Notes under the pieces: model-generated
Told to the model about the DNA's origin: nothing
What the model saw: the letters and a program-made list of their open reading frames with translations, nothing else
Databases searched by the model: none
Position numbers and translations under genes: made by a program
Virus record (IMG/VR): IMGVR_UViG_3300032249_000716
Location: 1-29,494 of that record
Origin: a virus
Direction: 5' to 3' (one strand)
DNA: 29,494 nt
Shown here: in pieces, positions 6,444 through 12,747 of the stretch
Position numbering within the stretch: the first letter of the stretch is position 1
Layout of the letters: the number at the start of each line of letters is the position of its first letter

Positions 6444-7043
6444 TTATGAGAGCGCGGCGGCCAGTTGAGCGCCGGTCGTGCTGACCGTGCTTTGATTTTT
6501 GGCGCGTTCGCCTATCGAGCCGGTGATTGTCAGCTCGGTCGTCGGCTTGGCCCATACCTCTGCGGCGATTTCCGACTCGGTAGGGATGTCTCCGGTCGCT
6601 GCTGGCGAGGCAGGAAGTGCGTTTGTTTTAGCTTTGATCGCTGAAAGCTGGGTCGAGTTGGCGTCGATTTCCTGCCGGATTGCTGTGACCGTTGGCGCTG
6701 CCGTGGGGGCTGTGTAGGCGCTGCTGGCAAGGCGCGAGCTGGTTGCGGCGTCGAGGTTTTCGACTCCTGCGCGACCGAGGACCCACAGCGATGGGATGTG
6801 CTGCGAATCCACGGTTGTGTCCGAGGTTTTGAAAATGGCGGCGTATTCGCCCTCGGCGCTGTTGTTGGTAGAAAGCACATAGCTATACAACCCGCCGCCG
6901 AGGGCGGTGGCGCTGCCTGCGGTCACGATCTGCGAACCGGATGGGTCGTAAATGTCGATTGTCACGGTTAAACCGGTTTTGCCTTGTTTGTTCGCCGTGT
7001 AAAAAGCGAGGAATTTTACGGAGGTAGAGACTTGTTCGATCAT
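6444..7043 (-). CDS. Putative structural protein with Ig-like domain
   Basis: A 199-residue protein of unknown exact role. Residues 1-85 look like a beta-sandwich: TVTIDIYDPSGSQIV, GGGLYSYVLS and GEYAAIFKTSDTTVD. The middle holds NLDAATSSRLASSAYTAP, a motif that recurs in phage and host surface-associated proteins. The rest is a helical, alanine-rich segment with ESEIAAEVWAKPTTELT. There is no signal peptide. It is the last gene of the run between portal and capsid and ends in a strong terminator. A head-decoration or fibre role is an inference from position. The start has no Shine-Dalgarno sequence but is preceded by ACCAACCAAAAAT. Confidence 0.7.
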   Translation of the reverse strand: MIEQVSTSVKFLAFYTANKQGKTGLTVTIDIYDPSGSQIVTAGSATALGGGLYSYVLSTNNSAEGEYAAIFKTSDTTVDSQHIPSLWVLGRAGVENLDAATSSRLASSAYTAPTAAPTVTAIRQEIDANSTQLSAIKAKTNALPASPAATGDIPTESEIAAEVWAKPTTELTITGSIGERAKNQSTVSTTGAQLAAALS

Positions 7044-7055
7044 ATTTTTGGTTGG

Positions 7056-7370
7056 TTAGATTATTTCTTCGGTTTGGATTAAGAGCGGGAGGATTTGGGA
7101 CATGGGCAAGACCTCGACGGAGGGGAAAAGCTCTACGGGGAGGTGCGAAAATCCCTGCGCGTAGAGTCCGCCGGGGCCAACTTCGGTGAGGAGGTCGGCG
7201 CGGAGCATTTTGCGGCCATCGGTCAAATCGACAGGGATTGCCACAAATCGGGAGCCATGCTTGTCTTGGATGGCGGAGAATTTTGCGGCGAGTTCGTCGC
7301 TAAAAACGAGCGCTAGGTCTTTTGAGGTCTGGTAGCTAACGGGCTGTGTTATGAGGTCGGCGAGGGTCAT
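7056..7370 (-). CDS. Small phage structural-region protein, unknown
   Basis: A 104-residue soluble protein with no motif I recognise. It has an alternating pattern with GSRFVAIPVDLTDGRKMLRA, a proline-rich middle HLPVELFPSVEVLP and a hydrophobic helix near the end, SQILPLLIQTEE. The start overlaps the lectin-like gene's stop (ATGA) and the stop lies 12 bases before the next ATG, so it belongs to the same transcript. It could be a chaperone or attachment factor for the neighbouring fibre-like protein, but nothing in the sequence proves this. Confidence 0.6.
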   Translation of the reverse strand: MTLADLITQPVSYQTSKDLALVFSDELAAKFSAIQDKHGSRFVAIPVDLTDGRKMLRADLLTEVGPGGLYAQGFSHLPVELFPSVEVLPMSQILPLLIQTEEII

Positions 7371-8191
7371 GGTATTGCGGCTGAGAGTGCTGACATGAGG
7401 GTTCCGACACGGGTGTCGAGGAGGGCAAGGTCAATGGACTCGCCAAATGAATAAAAACCTAAAGAGGCATCGGTTTTTGATAGTGCAGCACCGACCGCAA
7501 AAACGGTGCTGATACCTGTGCCACTACTCGAAGAAGATTGAGATGCAGTTGTGATACTGCCGTCTCTTAGCATTGTTATTTGCGTCGAGTTTGATCTATT
7601 GACTCCGAGCGAGGAAGTTGGATTTGCTGCTGTAACATTTGTTCCTCCAGAAGCATTTAATCTGTAAGATATTGGCCCAGTTGCGGTTGATGTGCCGTTG
7701 ACTTGGACGCTGCTGGTGTTGCCAGAACTTCCTAAATAACCAATGAAAGTTCCTGAAGTCGGAGATCTAAAGCCTTCAGTTAAAATTCTACAATATAAAT
7801 GCTTTGAATTTAAAGGGTCGGAATTAGCTGCGCGATTTGCATTTAAGTATTTGTTGGTTCTGTCGCCTTTTAAGCCTGTTTTTCGGTTGTAGTCCGCTGA
7901 AACAAAACTTACAGGCGTCGGAGCGGTTCCAACGAGCGGGACGAGAGCGCCGGTAAGCGTTCTCGCGCCTGCGAGAATGCAAGCGGCTTTAATGGCAGAC
8001 CAGATTCCATCGGATTTGCAGCCGACGACAAAATTGTCAATAGCCACTGCAACGGCATCCTCAATTGGTTGCAAGTCGGCAGCTTCGACAGCTAACAAAT
8101 AAGCTTCTGCGTCAGCATCGGAGGCAGTGGAGCGACCGGATTTAGTCGGCACGCGCAGCGGGGAGAGTTGGCCGTAAAGTGGCGATATCAT
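7367..8191 (-). CDS. Putative fibre/lectin-like structural protein
   Basis: A 274-residue protein. The first 90 residues are helical (YLLAVEAADLQPIEDAVAVA). Next comes WSAIKAACILAGARTLTGAL, then DYNRKTGLKGDRTNKYLNAN and a beta-rich, serine- and threonine-rich C-terminal half that looks like a concanavalin-like (LamG-type) domain. I recall this block as common in phage tail or surface proteins. The true start is the ATG at 8191 (MISPLYGQ), which overlaps the preceding stop by ATGA. The longer frame upstream is a shadow. The stretch 7430-8110 is visibly richer in A and T than its neighbours, which suggests recent acquisition. Confidence 0.7.
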   Translation of the reverse strand: MISPLYGQLSPLRVPTKSGRSTASDADAEAYLLAVEAADLQPIEDAVAVAIDNFVVGCKSDGIWSAIKAACILAGARTLTGALVPLVGTAPTPVSFVSADYNRKTGLKGDRTNKYLNANRAANSDPLNSKHLYCRILTEGFRSPTSGTFIGYLGSSGNTSSVQVNGTSTATGPISYRLNASGGTNVTAANPTSSLGVNRSNSTQITMLRDGSITTASQSSSSSGTGISTVFAVGAALSKTDASLGFYSFGESIDLALLDTRVGTLMSALSAAIP

Positions 8192-8562
8192 GCGAAAGTC
8201 AGGTTTTGCTTGTTTGACCACGCTCCGGTGGCGGATTGCTCCGAGAGCACATCCCCGGCGCTGTTGGTGGTGATTCGGTAGATGGCCCAGGCGGTGGAAT
8301 CCTCGGCGGGTCCGGTTGCGGGGTAGTCGTCCCATTCCAAGCGCCCGATGTAGAGGTTCGCTCCGTCCACGGCGTGGACGAGGATGGCGGGGATTTCGTT
8401 GCGAGGAGGGGAGGTGAGTTGGAGGACGGCTCCGGTCTGCGGGTGGCGTCCATAAATTTTGATGTCTGCGTAGTTAATGCAGACTTCGCCGAGCGAAAGA
8501 TCCGCCGTGCTGGGGATGCGACCCGGCACGACGGTTTTTTTAGGCTTAATTGGAACTGGCAT
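8188..8562 (-). CDS. Small adhesin-like protein, chimera of two neighbouring fibre genes
   Basis: A 124-residue protein. Its N-terminus (MPVPIKPKKTVVPG, then LSLGEVCINYADIKIYGRH) parallels the start of the fibre gene at 8641-9390 (MSVPIRIRRR, LAFNEVDGILYYGKG), a pattern like the N-terminal domain of Mtd-type tropism proteins. Its C-terminal half (AWAIYRITTNSAGDV, SATGAWSNK) parallels the C-terminus of the fibre gene at 9632-10372. I chose the ATG at 8562 because it gives the same opening as the paralogue. An in-frame ATG at 8601 lies inside a hairpin loop. Confidence 0.65.
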   Translation of the reverse strand: MPVPIKPKKTVVPGRIPSTADLSLGEVCINYADIKIYGRHPQTGAVLQLTSPPRNEIPAILVHAVDGANLYIGRLEWDDYPATGPAEDSTAWAIYRITTNSAGDVLSEQSATGAWSNKQNLTFA

Positions 8563-8587
8563 GAGTATGGACTCGGTAGATTTTGAA

Positions 8588-8628
8588 AGGCCGGTCGTCA
8601 TGTATGGACACGAGGTTGACCGGCCCCT
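8588..8628 (-). terminator. Inverted repeat, possible weak terminator
   Basis: GGCCGGTC at 8589-8596 pairs with GACCGGCC at 8618-8625 across a 21-base loop. On the minus strand the stem is followed by TTTC. It lies between the fibre gene ending at 8641 and the small adhesin-like gene. The long loop and short U-run make it weak. It could also affect translation of the downstream gene. Confidence 0.4.
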
Positions 8629-8640
8629 TTGGCCGTTTGC

Positions 8641-9390
8641 TTAGAACGTGCCGCCGTCGATCTCGGTCTCGAGAACGAGGATGCGGGCGCTTAGAGCGTT
8701 GTCGGCTGAGAGGCGTGTGCTGGCCTCGCTAGTGGCTGCGCTCTCTGCTGCGGAAACCCGGCTGGTGAGTGCGGTCGCTGCGCTCTCGGCTGATGTGACT
8801 CGGCTTGTAAGCGAGGTTGCTGCACCTTCGATGGTGGTGGCGCGGGATTGGAGAGCTGTGATGCTGCTCTCGGCTGTGCTCACACGGGTCGTGAGCGCGG
8901 TCGCTGCCGACTTGATGCTGTTCTCTTCGCCAGTGGCGCGGGTGACCTCGGCGTCAACCGAGTTGTTGATTGAAAGAACGGCTGCTGCGAGCGCGTTGTC
9001 GTTCGTCAGGTCCACCGAATTGATCAAAGTGACAATCTCGGCGAAGCTGTCTTTGTCAGCGGATGAGGCGGAGAGGATCGCGTCAACGCGATTTTTCTCA
9101 GTGGTAACCCGTGTGCTCAATGCCGATTCAGCGGCGAGGGCGCGGGTCTCTTCTGCTGCGTCAGCGGCGATGCGGGCGTCACGCTCTGTAGCAACGATTC
9201 CGTCTGCGTAGCTGGATGAGGCGTTGCCGCCGATGCCAACGATTTGTGTGGCGTTACCAGAAGCGTCGGCACCTTTACCGTAGTAGAGGATTCCATCAAC
9301 TTCGTTGAAGGCGAGTTCGGCGGATTTGAGGACTCCGGGTGCTCCGGCGTTACCGGATTGGCGGCGGCGAATGCGAATTGGGACAGACAT
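8641..9390 (-). CDS. Fibre protein with Mtd-like N-terminus and long coiled-coil stalk
   Basis: A 249-residue protein. Residues 1-50 (MSVPIRIRRRQSGNAGAPGV, ELAFNEVDGILYYGKG) resemble the N-terminal beta domain of phage tropism proteins. From about residue 65 to 240 it is an alanine-, serine- and threonine-rich helix with repeats of the type TSRVSAAESAAT, consistent with a trimeric coiled-coil stalk. It ends LETEIDGGTF, close to the end of the next fibre gene (SEIDAGFF). There is no globular receptor-binding head, so a separate tip protein may attach. It lies between portal and capsid genes, so it could be a head fibre. Confidence 0.75.
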   Translation of the reverse strand: MSVPIRIRRRQSGNAGAPGVLKSAELAFNEVDGILYYGKGADASGNATQIVGIGGNASSSYADGIVATERDARIAADAAEETRALAAESALSTRVTTEKNRVDAILSASSADKDSFAEIVTLINSVDLTNDNALAAAVLSINNSVDAEVTRATGEENSIKSAATALTTRVSTAESSITALQSRATTIEGAATSLTSRVTSAESAATALTSRVSAAESAATSEASTRLSADNALSARILVLETEIDGGTF

Positions 9391-9467
9391 GATTTTTTTT
9401 GTGTGGTGGTGGTTGTGGTTGCGATGTCCGGTGGTCGGACGTGCGCTATTTTGCCGCTCGAAAAATT

Positions 9468-9528
9468 CGTGTCTTCTGCGGGGCGTTCCGTGCAGTTTTC
9501 ACCACGGAGAGCACGGAGGACACGGAGG
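9468..9528. repeat. Composite repeat: hairpin element plus CACGGAGGA tandem units (copy 3)
   Basis: TGTCTTCTGCGGGG at 9470-9483 and the following GTTCCGTGCAG are the hairpin part, with an imperfect stem in this copy. After TTTTCA come three 9-base CACGGAGRR units at 9503-9528. The same two parts in the same order occur at 848-920. The element fills much of the 241-base gap (9391-9631) between two fibre genes. I see no gene in that gap. Confidence 0.75.
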
Positions 9529-9631
9529 GGGAGAGGTGAAGAGAACCCTACGCCCAAGCGTCCTTGGGCCTCATCTGTCGGTTCAGATTGTCAAGTTGCG
9601 CATGGCGGGCCAGAGGCGTGACGGGTAGTTT

Positions 9632-10372
9632 TTAGAAAAATCCTGCGTCGATCTCGCTGGTGGAGACGGCCCCGGCGACATAGTTGGCTGTTTCGCGCGT
9701 GTCCCAGACTGCGTTGGTGGCTACGCCTCGGCTCACGAGTTCGCCGCTGCGGGTGAAGACGCTGCGGGTGATTGTCCATGCCGGTTGATCCGTGCCGGTG
9801 CCTGCGGAGGCGCGACCGATCCAGTGCGTGAGGTGGTCGTCAGAGACATCCGAAATAAAGGATAAGGAGCCGTAAACGAAGGCGGGGCCTCGCTCGCCTG
9901 CATCGCCCTTCGGGCCGGGGGCTGGTGACGGGATGCCGAAATTGAGAACGGCGTTTTCCTGCGTGCCTACATTGGCAATCGTGGGCGTTGCGCCTGCGGG
10001 CAGGATGAAGACCGTGCCGACTGCGATGGTTGAGGAGAGGCCGCGAGGGAGGGCGAAATTCAAAACGGCATTTTGCGGCGTGCCGACATTAACAACGGTT
10101 GCGGGTTGGTTCCCTGCCACGGTCTGCACTGCGCCAACGGCTATCGTGCCGCCGGGGCCTTGCGCTCCGAGGGGGATTCCGAAATCGAGAACGGCATTGG
10201 TGGGGCTTCCCACATTGGTCACGGTTGGAGTTGTGCCTGTGGCGAGCTGCGTGACGCTGCCGATGGCCACCGTGCCCGCTGGCCCCTGCGCTCCGCTGCC
10301 GATGGGGAGTGCGATGCCGGGGGCGACGACAACTTGCGTATTCGGAACGAGTGTGAGGTCAACGACTGCCAT
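9632..10372 (-). CDS. Fibre protein with collagen-like and 42-residue repeats
   Basis: A 246-residue protein. Three tandem units of about 42 residues span 27-150. Each has GxQGPxGTxAVGxV, a variable turn, then NVGTxxNAVLNFGIP. A short collagen-like stretch GPKGDAGERG follows at 153-162. The C-terminal 80 residues (YGSLSFISDVSDDHLTHWIG to SEIDAGFF) form a separate beta-rich domain related to the end of the gene at 8188-8562. Such repeats are typical of phage fibres. It lies four bases downstream of the small structural gene following the portal. A head fibre or adhesin role is likely, but the receptor is unknown. Confidence 0.75.
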   Translation of the reverse strand: MAVVDLTLVPNTQVVVAPGIALPIGSGAQGPAGTVAIGSVTQLATGTTPTVTNVGSPTNAVLDFGIPLGAQGPGGTIAVGAVQTVAGNQPATVVNVGTPQNAVLNFALPRGLSSTIAVGTVFILPAGATPTIANVGTQENAVLNFGIPSPAPGPKGDAGERGPAFVYGSLSFISDVSDDHLTHWIGRASAGTGTDQPAWTITRSVFTRSGELVSRGVATNAVWDTRETANYVAGAVSTSEIDAGFF

Positions 10373-10376
10373 GGTG

Positions 10377-10724
10377 TCAGGTGCGGGTTATGGCTCGCTC
10401 GATGTATGCGAAGCCTTCAAGGATTTTGCGGCTGTTGCCGTAGGGGTCGGTTAGGAAAATGTCGTATCTTGCGCGGGTGACAGGCAGGGCGCGGGTCTGC
10501 TCGTCTGTGAGGAGCACACGCACTTTTCCGCTCGTGCGAGGCAGCGGGAAGGAGACGGCAAAGTCGGCGAGGAGTGGCTTGTTCCAGTCTTCGCGGAGTT
10601 GGCCGGATGCCGTGAAATCGAGGAGGTTTACTGGCAGGGCGTTTGCCGCTGTTGAGTCTTTGAGCGTGACCTCGAAAAAGAATGACTCGCCGGCTGGTAT
10701 GGTGATGTCGAAAGGCTGGCTCAT
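10377..10724 (-). CDS. Small structural protein with Ig/BppU-like fold
   Basis: A 115-residue beta-rich protein: MSQPFDITIPAGESFFFEVT, then LPVNLLDFTASGQLRED, FAVSFPLPRTSGKVRVLLT and YDIFLTDPYGNSRKILEG. The order (a strand ending in 'GESF', a 'D(L/F)TGxxxxxQ(I/L)R' strand, then 'Y(D/E)hxhTDxxGxxxxLxxG') is a recurring small phage family, similar to N-terminal domains of baseplate fibre proteins. It would serve as an anchor or adaptor for the fibre encoded next. The start overlaps the portal stop by ATGA, so it is made together with the portal. Confidence 0.7.
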   Translation of the reverse strand: MSQPFDITIPAGESFFFEVTLKDSTAANALPVNLLDFTASGQLREDWNKPLLADFAVSFPLPRTSGKVRVLLTDEQTRALPVTRARYDIFLTDPYGNSRKILEGFAYIERAITRT

Positions 10725-12247
10725 GGCTGGGGTTCGGGCTGTGCCACGGGGGCGGCTGCGCCTGCGGGGACAAGCGGCACGATGTTGCGTTTTTTCATTT
10801 CGATCTCCTCACGCTCGATCTCGCTCCAGACATCTTCGGGGTCTCGGTTGCTGGTCTCGCGGATGATCTCGCTGCGGGATTTGAGTTTTTGCGAGATGGC
10901 TTTTTCGTTTGCTGCCATTTCTGCGGATGGGTCGATCCATGCCCAGCGGCGTCCAGTGAAGGCGACTTGTTTGTATTTTTCCAGGCGATCGAATTTGAGG
11001 GGCTTCCCGGCGATGAGGATTTTGTTGGCGAGTAGTGAACGCTCAAGCCATGCCTCGTATATGGGCAGAACAAAGCCGCTGATGAGCCATTCTTGCAGTC
11101 CCTTCCACACTTCGCGTTCGTCGAGTGCGCCTTGGCGGATCGATGAGAAGTTGACGCTCGTGAGGTCGCTGGCGAGGTTGTTGTAGCTCACACCGAGGCC
11201 GGATGAAATTGACCGAAGCATGGCTTTGCAAAACGGGTCGAATGCTTGTTCGGGGAATTGCGGTGTGTAGGGGATGAATTCGCGGTTGCCGATGTCCTCG
11301 AACTTGCCCGGCTCGGCGTCCATTTCGAGGATGTCGTCGCTGTCGCCATCGAGGTTTCGGAAAAAGCCCATCTTGCTTGCGCTCACACGGGCGTTGACCA
11401 CGGCGGCGTCTTCAAATCCTGCCAGCATGCGCATGCGCCAGAGGGCTGTTCGCGCCCACGGGAGGCCGCGTTTTTGGCCGACTCGCTCTGGCAGGAAGCG
11501 ATGAATGACCTGATCGGCGGGAACTCGCTGGAAACTTTCGCCGTTGTGATTGATGTAGCCCATCATCATTTCGTCGTAGTTTCGGAAATGGTAGGCCACC
11601 GGGCGTCCGTTCGGATTAAACTCGATGCCGTGGCGGATGACATTGCCGTTGTTTAGCTTTTCCCATTTGGTCGGGTTGAGGAGAACGGGGTCGATGAATT
11701 GGACGGCGAAGCCCCATTTGTTCAACTCCTCGCCGTAGCGTTTCACGGCGATGACTTCGCCATCCATCGCGGCGGTGGTGACGGCGAGGCGTTCGCCATC
11801 GGCGCGGGAGAGTTGGCCGGTGATGTCGTAGTTGCCTCTTTTCGACCAGTCTGCAAAAGCGTCCTCGATGGCGCTGCTGGCCACGGTGTCCATCGTTCCA
11901 GACGGGTCACGAATTTGGGCGTTGAATGTGAAGCCGGTCGGCCCTGCGATGTTATCGCGGGCCATTTGAAGGAATTTTTTTAGGTGATCGTTGTTCTCGG
12001 CTTGCTCACGCGAGCGGGCGACGATGCGGCTCCAATACTGGAAAATCCATGCGTCAATCGTGGTCGGTGTCCCTGCCCATGTGCTTTCCAGACGGCCAGC
12101 GCCTGCGGCTTGCGGCATCCCGGCTGTGGCGAAGCTGCCGATGGTGTCGGAAAGAATGGACCGTGCCGACCAGAGGCGAGGCTGGTCGGCACGGCTTGGC
12201 GCGGGCGTCTTCGTGGTGGTGCGGGAAAATAGATCGAAGAGGCCCAT
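10721..12247 (-). CDS. Portal protein, lambda gpB family
   Basis: A 508-residue protein that forms the ring through which DNA enters and leaves the head. Diagnostic stretches are LKKFLQMARDNIAGPTGFTF, AVQFIDPVLLNP, HRFLPERVGQKRGLPWARTA and SSGLGVSYNNLASDLTSVNF followed by SSIRQG. All match the lambda-type portal family, as does the length (lambda gpB is 533). The C-terminus is proline- and alanine-rich. The ATG at 12247 is two bases after the upstream connector's stop (TAACCATG). The last residues overlap the next gene by ATGA. No protease domain is fused here, since the protease is on the capsid gene. Confidence 0.95.
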   Translation of the reverse strand: MGLFDLFSRTTTKTPAPSRADQPRLWSARSILSDTIGSFATAGMPQAAGAGRLESTWAGTPTTIDAWIFQYWSRIVARSREQAENNDHLKKFLQMARDNIAGPTGFTFNAQIRDPSGTMDTVASSAIEDAFADWSKRGNYDITGQLSRADGERLAVTTAAMDGEVIAVKRYGEELNKWGFAVQFIDPVLLNPTKWEKLNNGNVIRHGIEFNPNGRPVAYHFRNYDEMMMGYINHNGESFQRVPADQVIHRFLPERVGQKRGLPWARTALWRMRMLAGFEDAAVVNARVSASKMGFFRNLDGDSDDILEMDAEPGKFEDIGNREFIPYTPQFPEQAFDPFCKAMLRSISSGLGVSYNNLASDLTSVNFSSIRQGALDEREVWKGLQEWLISGFVLPIYEAWLERSLLANKILIAGKPLKFDRLEKYKQVAFTGRRWAWIDPSAEMAANEKAISQKLKSRSEIIRETSNRDPEDVWSEIEREEIEMKKRNIVPLVPAGAAAPVAQPEPQP

Positions 12248-12249
12248 GG

Positions 12250-12747
12250 TTAGATGCGAACGGAAATGGATTGGCCGATGGACGAGATGCCGGATGAGAG
12301 TCGGGACTCGCGGGACAGCTCACGCCGCCAGAAGGAAAGGAGTTGCAGGAGTTCGGCGATGCTGTGGCGCTCCAGTTCTCGGTTGTTGATTTTGTATCGC
12401 TTGGCCTCAAGCGTTGCGCCACCGGCGAGCATGGCTTGGATGTGTGCCACGGCGATGCGGGCCTGCGTGCGAACCTCTGCACCGGGGGCGAGGGTGACAG
12501 CGGATTCGCGGATTAGGAGGTCGCCGGTTCCGACGAGAGCGCGGTGTGCGGCGACCGTTGCCCACGCCTCCCAAATGTAATGCCCTGGTATCCATCCGCT
12601 CGTATTTGCGGCGGCGGTGAAGGTTCCTGCCGTGCCGGTCGCTGCTACATTGCGCGACTGCATTCCGGCGAATTGCACAAGGACGGTCGCGGCGGGGTCT
12701 GCCGATACCGTAACATTGAATGTCTCGCCTGCCGTAATTGTCACCAT
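12250..12747 (-). CDS. Head-tail connector (gpW-like) with N-terminal Ig-like domain
   Basis: A 165-residue protein. The C-terminal part (about 105-165), with KRYKINNRELERHSIAELLQ and SFWRRELSRE, resembles the lambda gpW family, small proteins that seal the portal and prepare it for the tail. The N-terminal 100 residues are a separate beta domain (ITAGETFNVTVSADPAATVL, HYIWEAWATVAAHRALVGTG). Lambda gpW is only 68 residues, so this is a domain addition. The gene sits between the large terminase and portal genes, as W does in lambda. It starts seven bases inside the terminase end. Confidence 0.75.
   Translation of the reverse strand: MVTITAGETFNVTVSADPAATVLVQFAGMQSRNVAATGTAGTFTAAANTSGWIPGHYIWEAWATVAAHRALVGTGDLLIRESAVTLAPGAEVRTQARIAVAHIQAMLAGGATLEAKRYKINNRELERHSIAELLQLLSFWRRELSRESRLSSGISSIGQSISVRI

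Noticed and set aside
8641-9390. Diversity-generating retroelement target (Mtd-like N-terminus)
   Set aside because: There is no reverse transcriptase, no template/variable repeat pair and no C-type lectin domain in the window.
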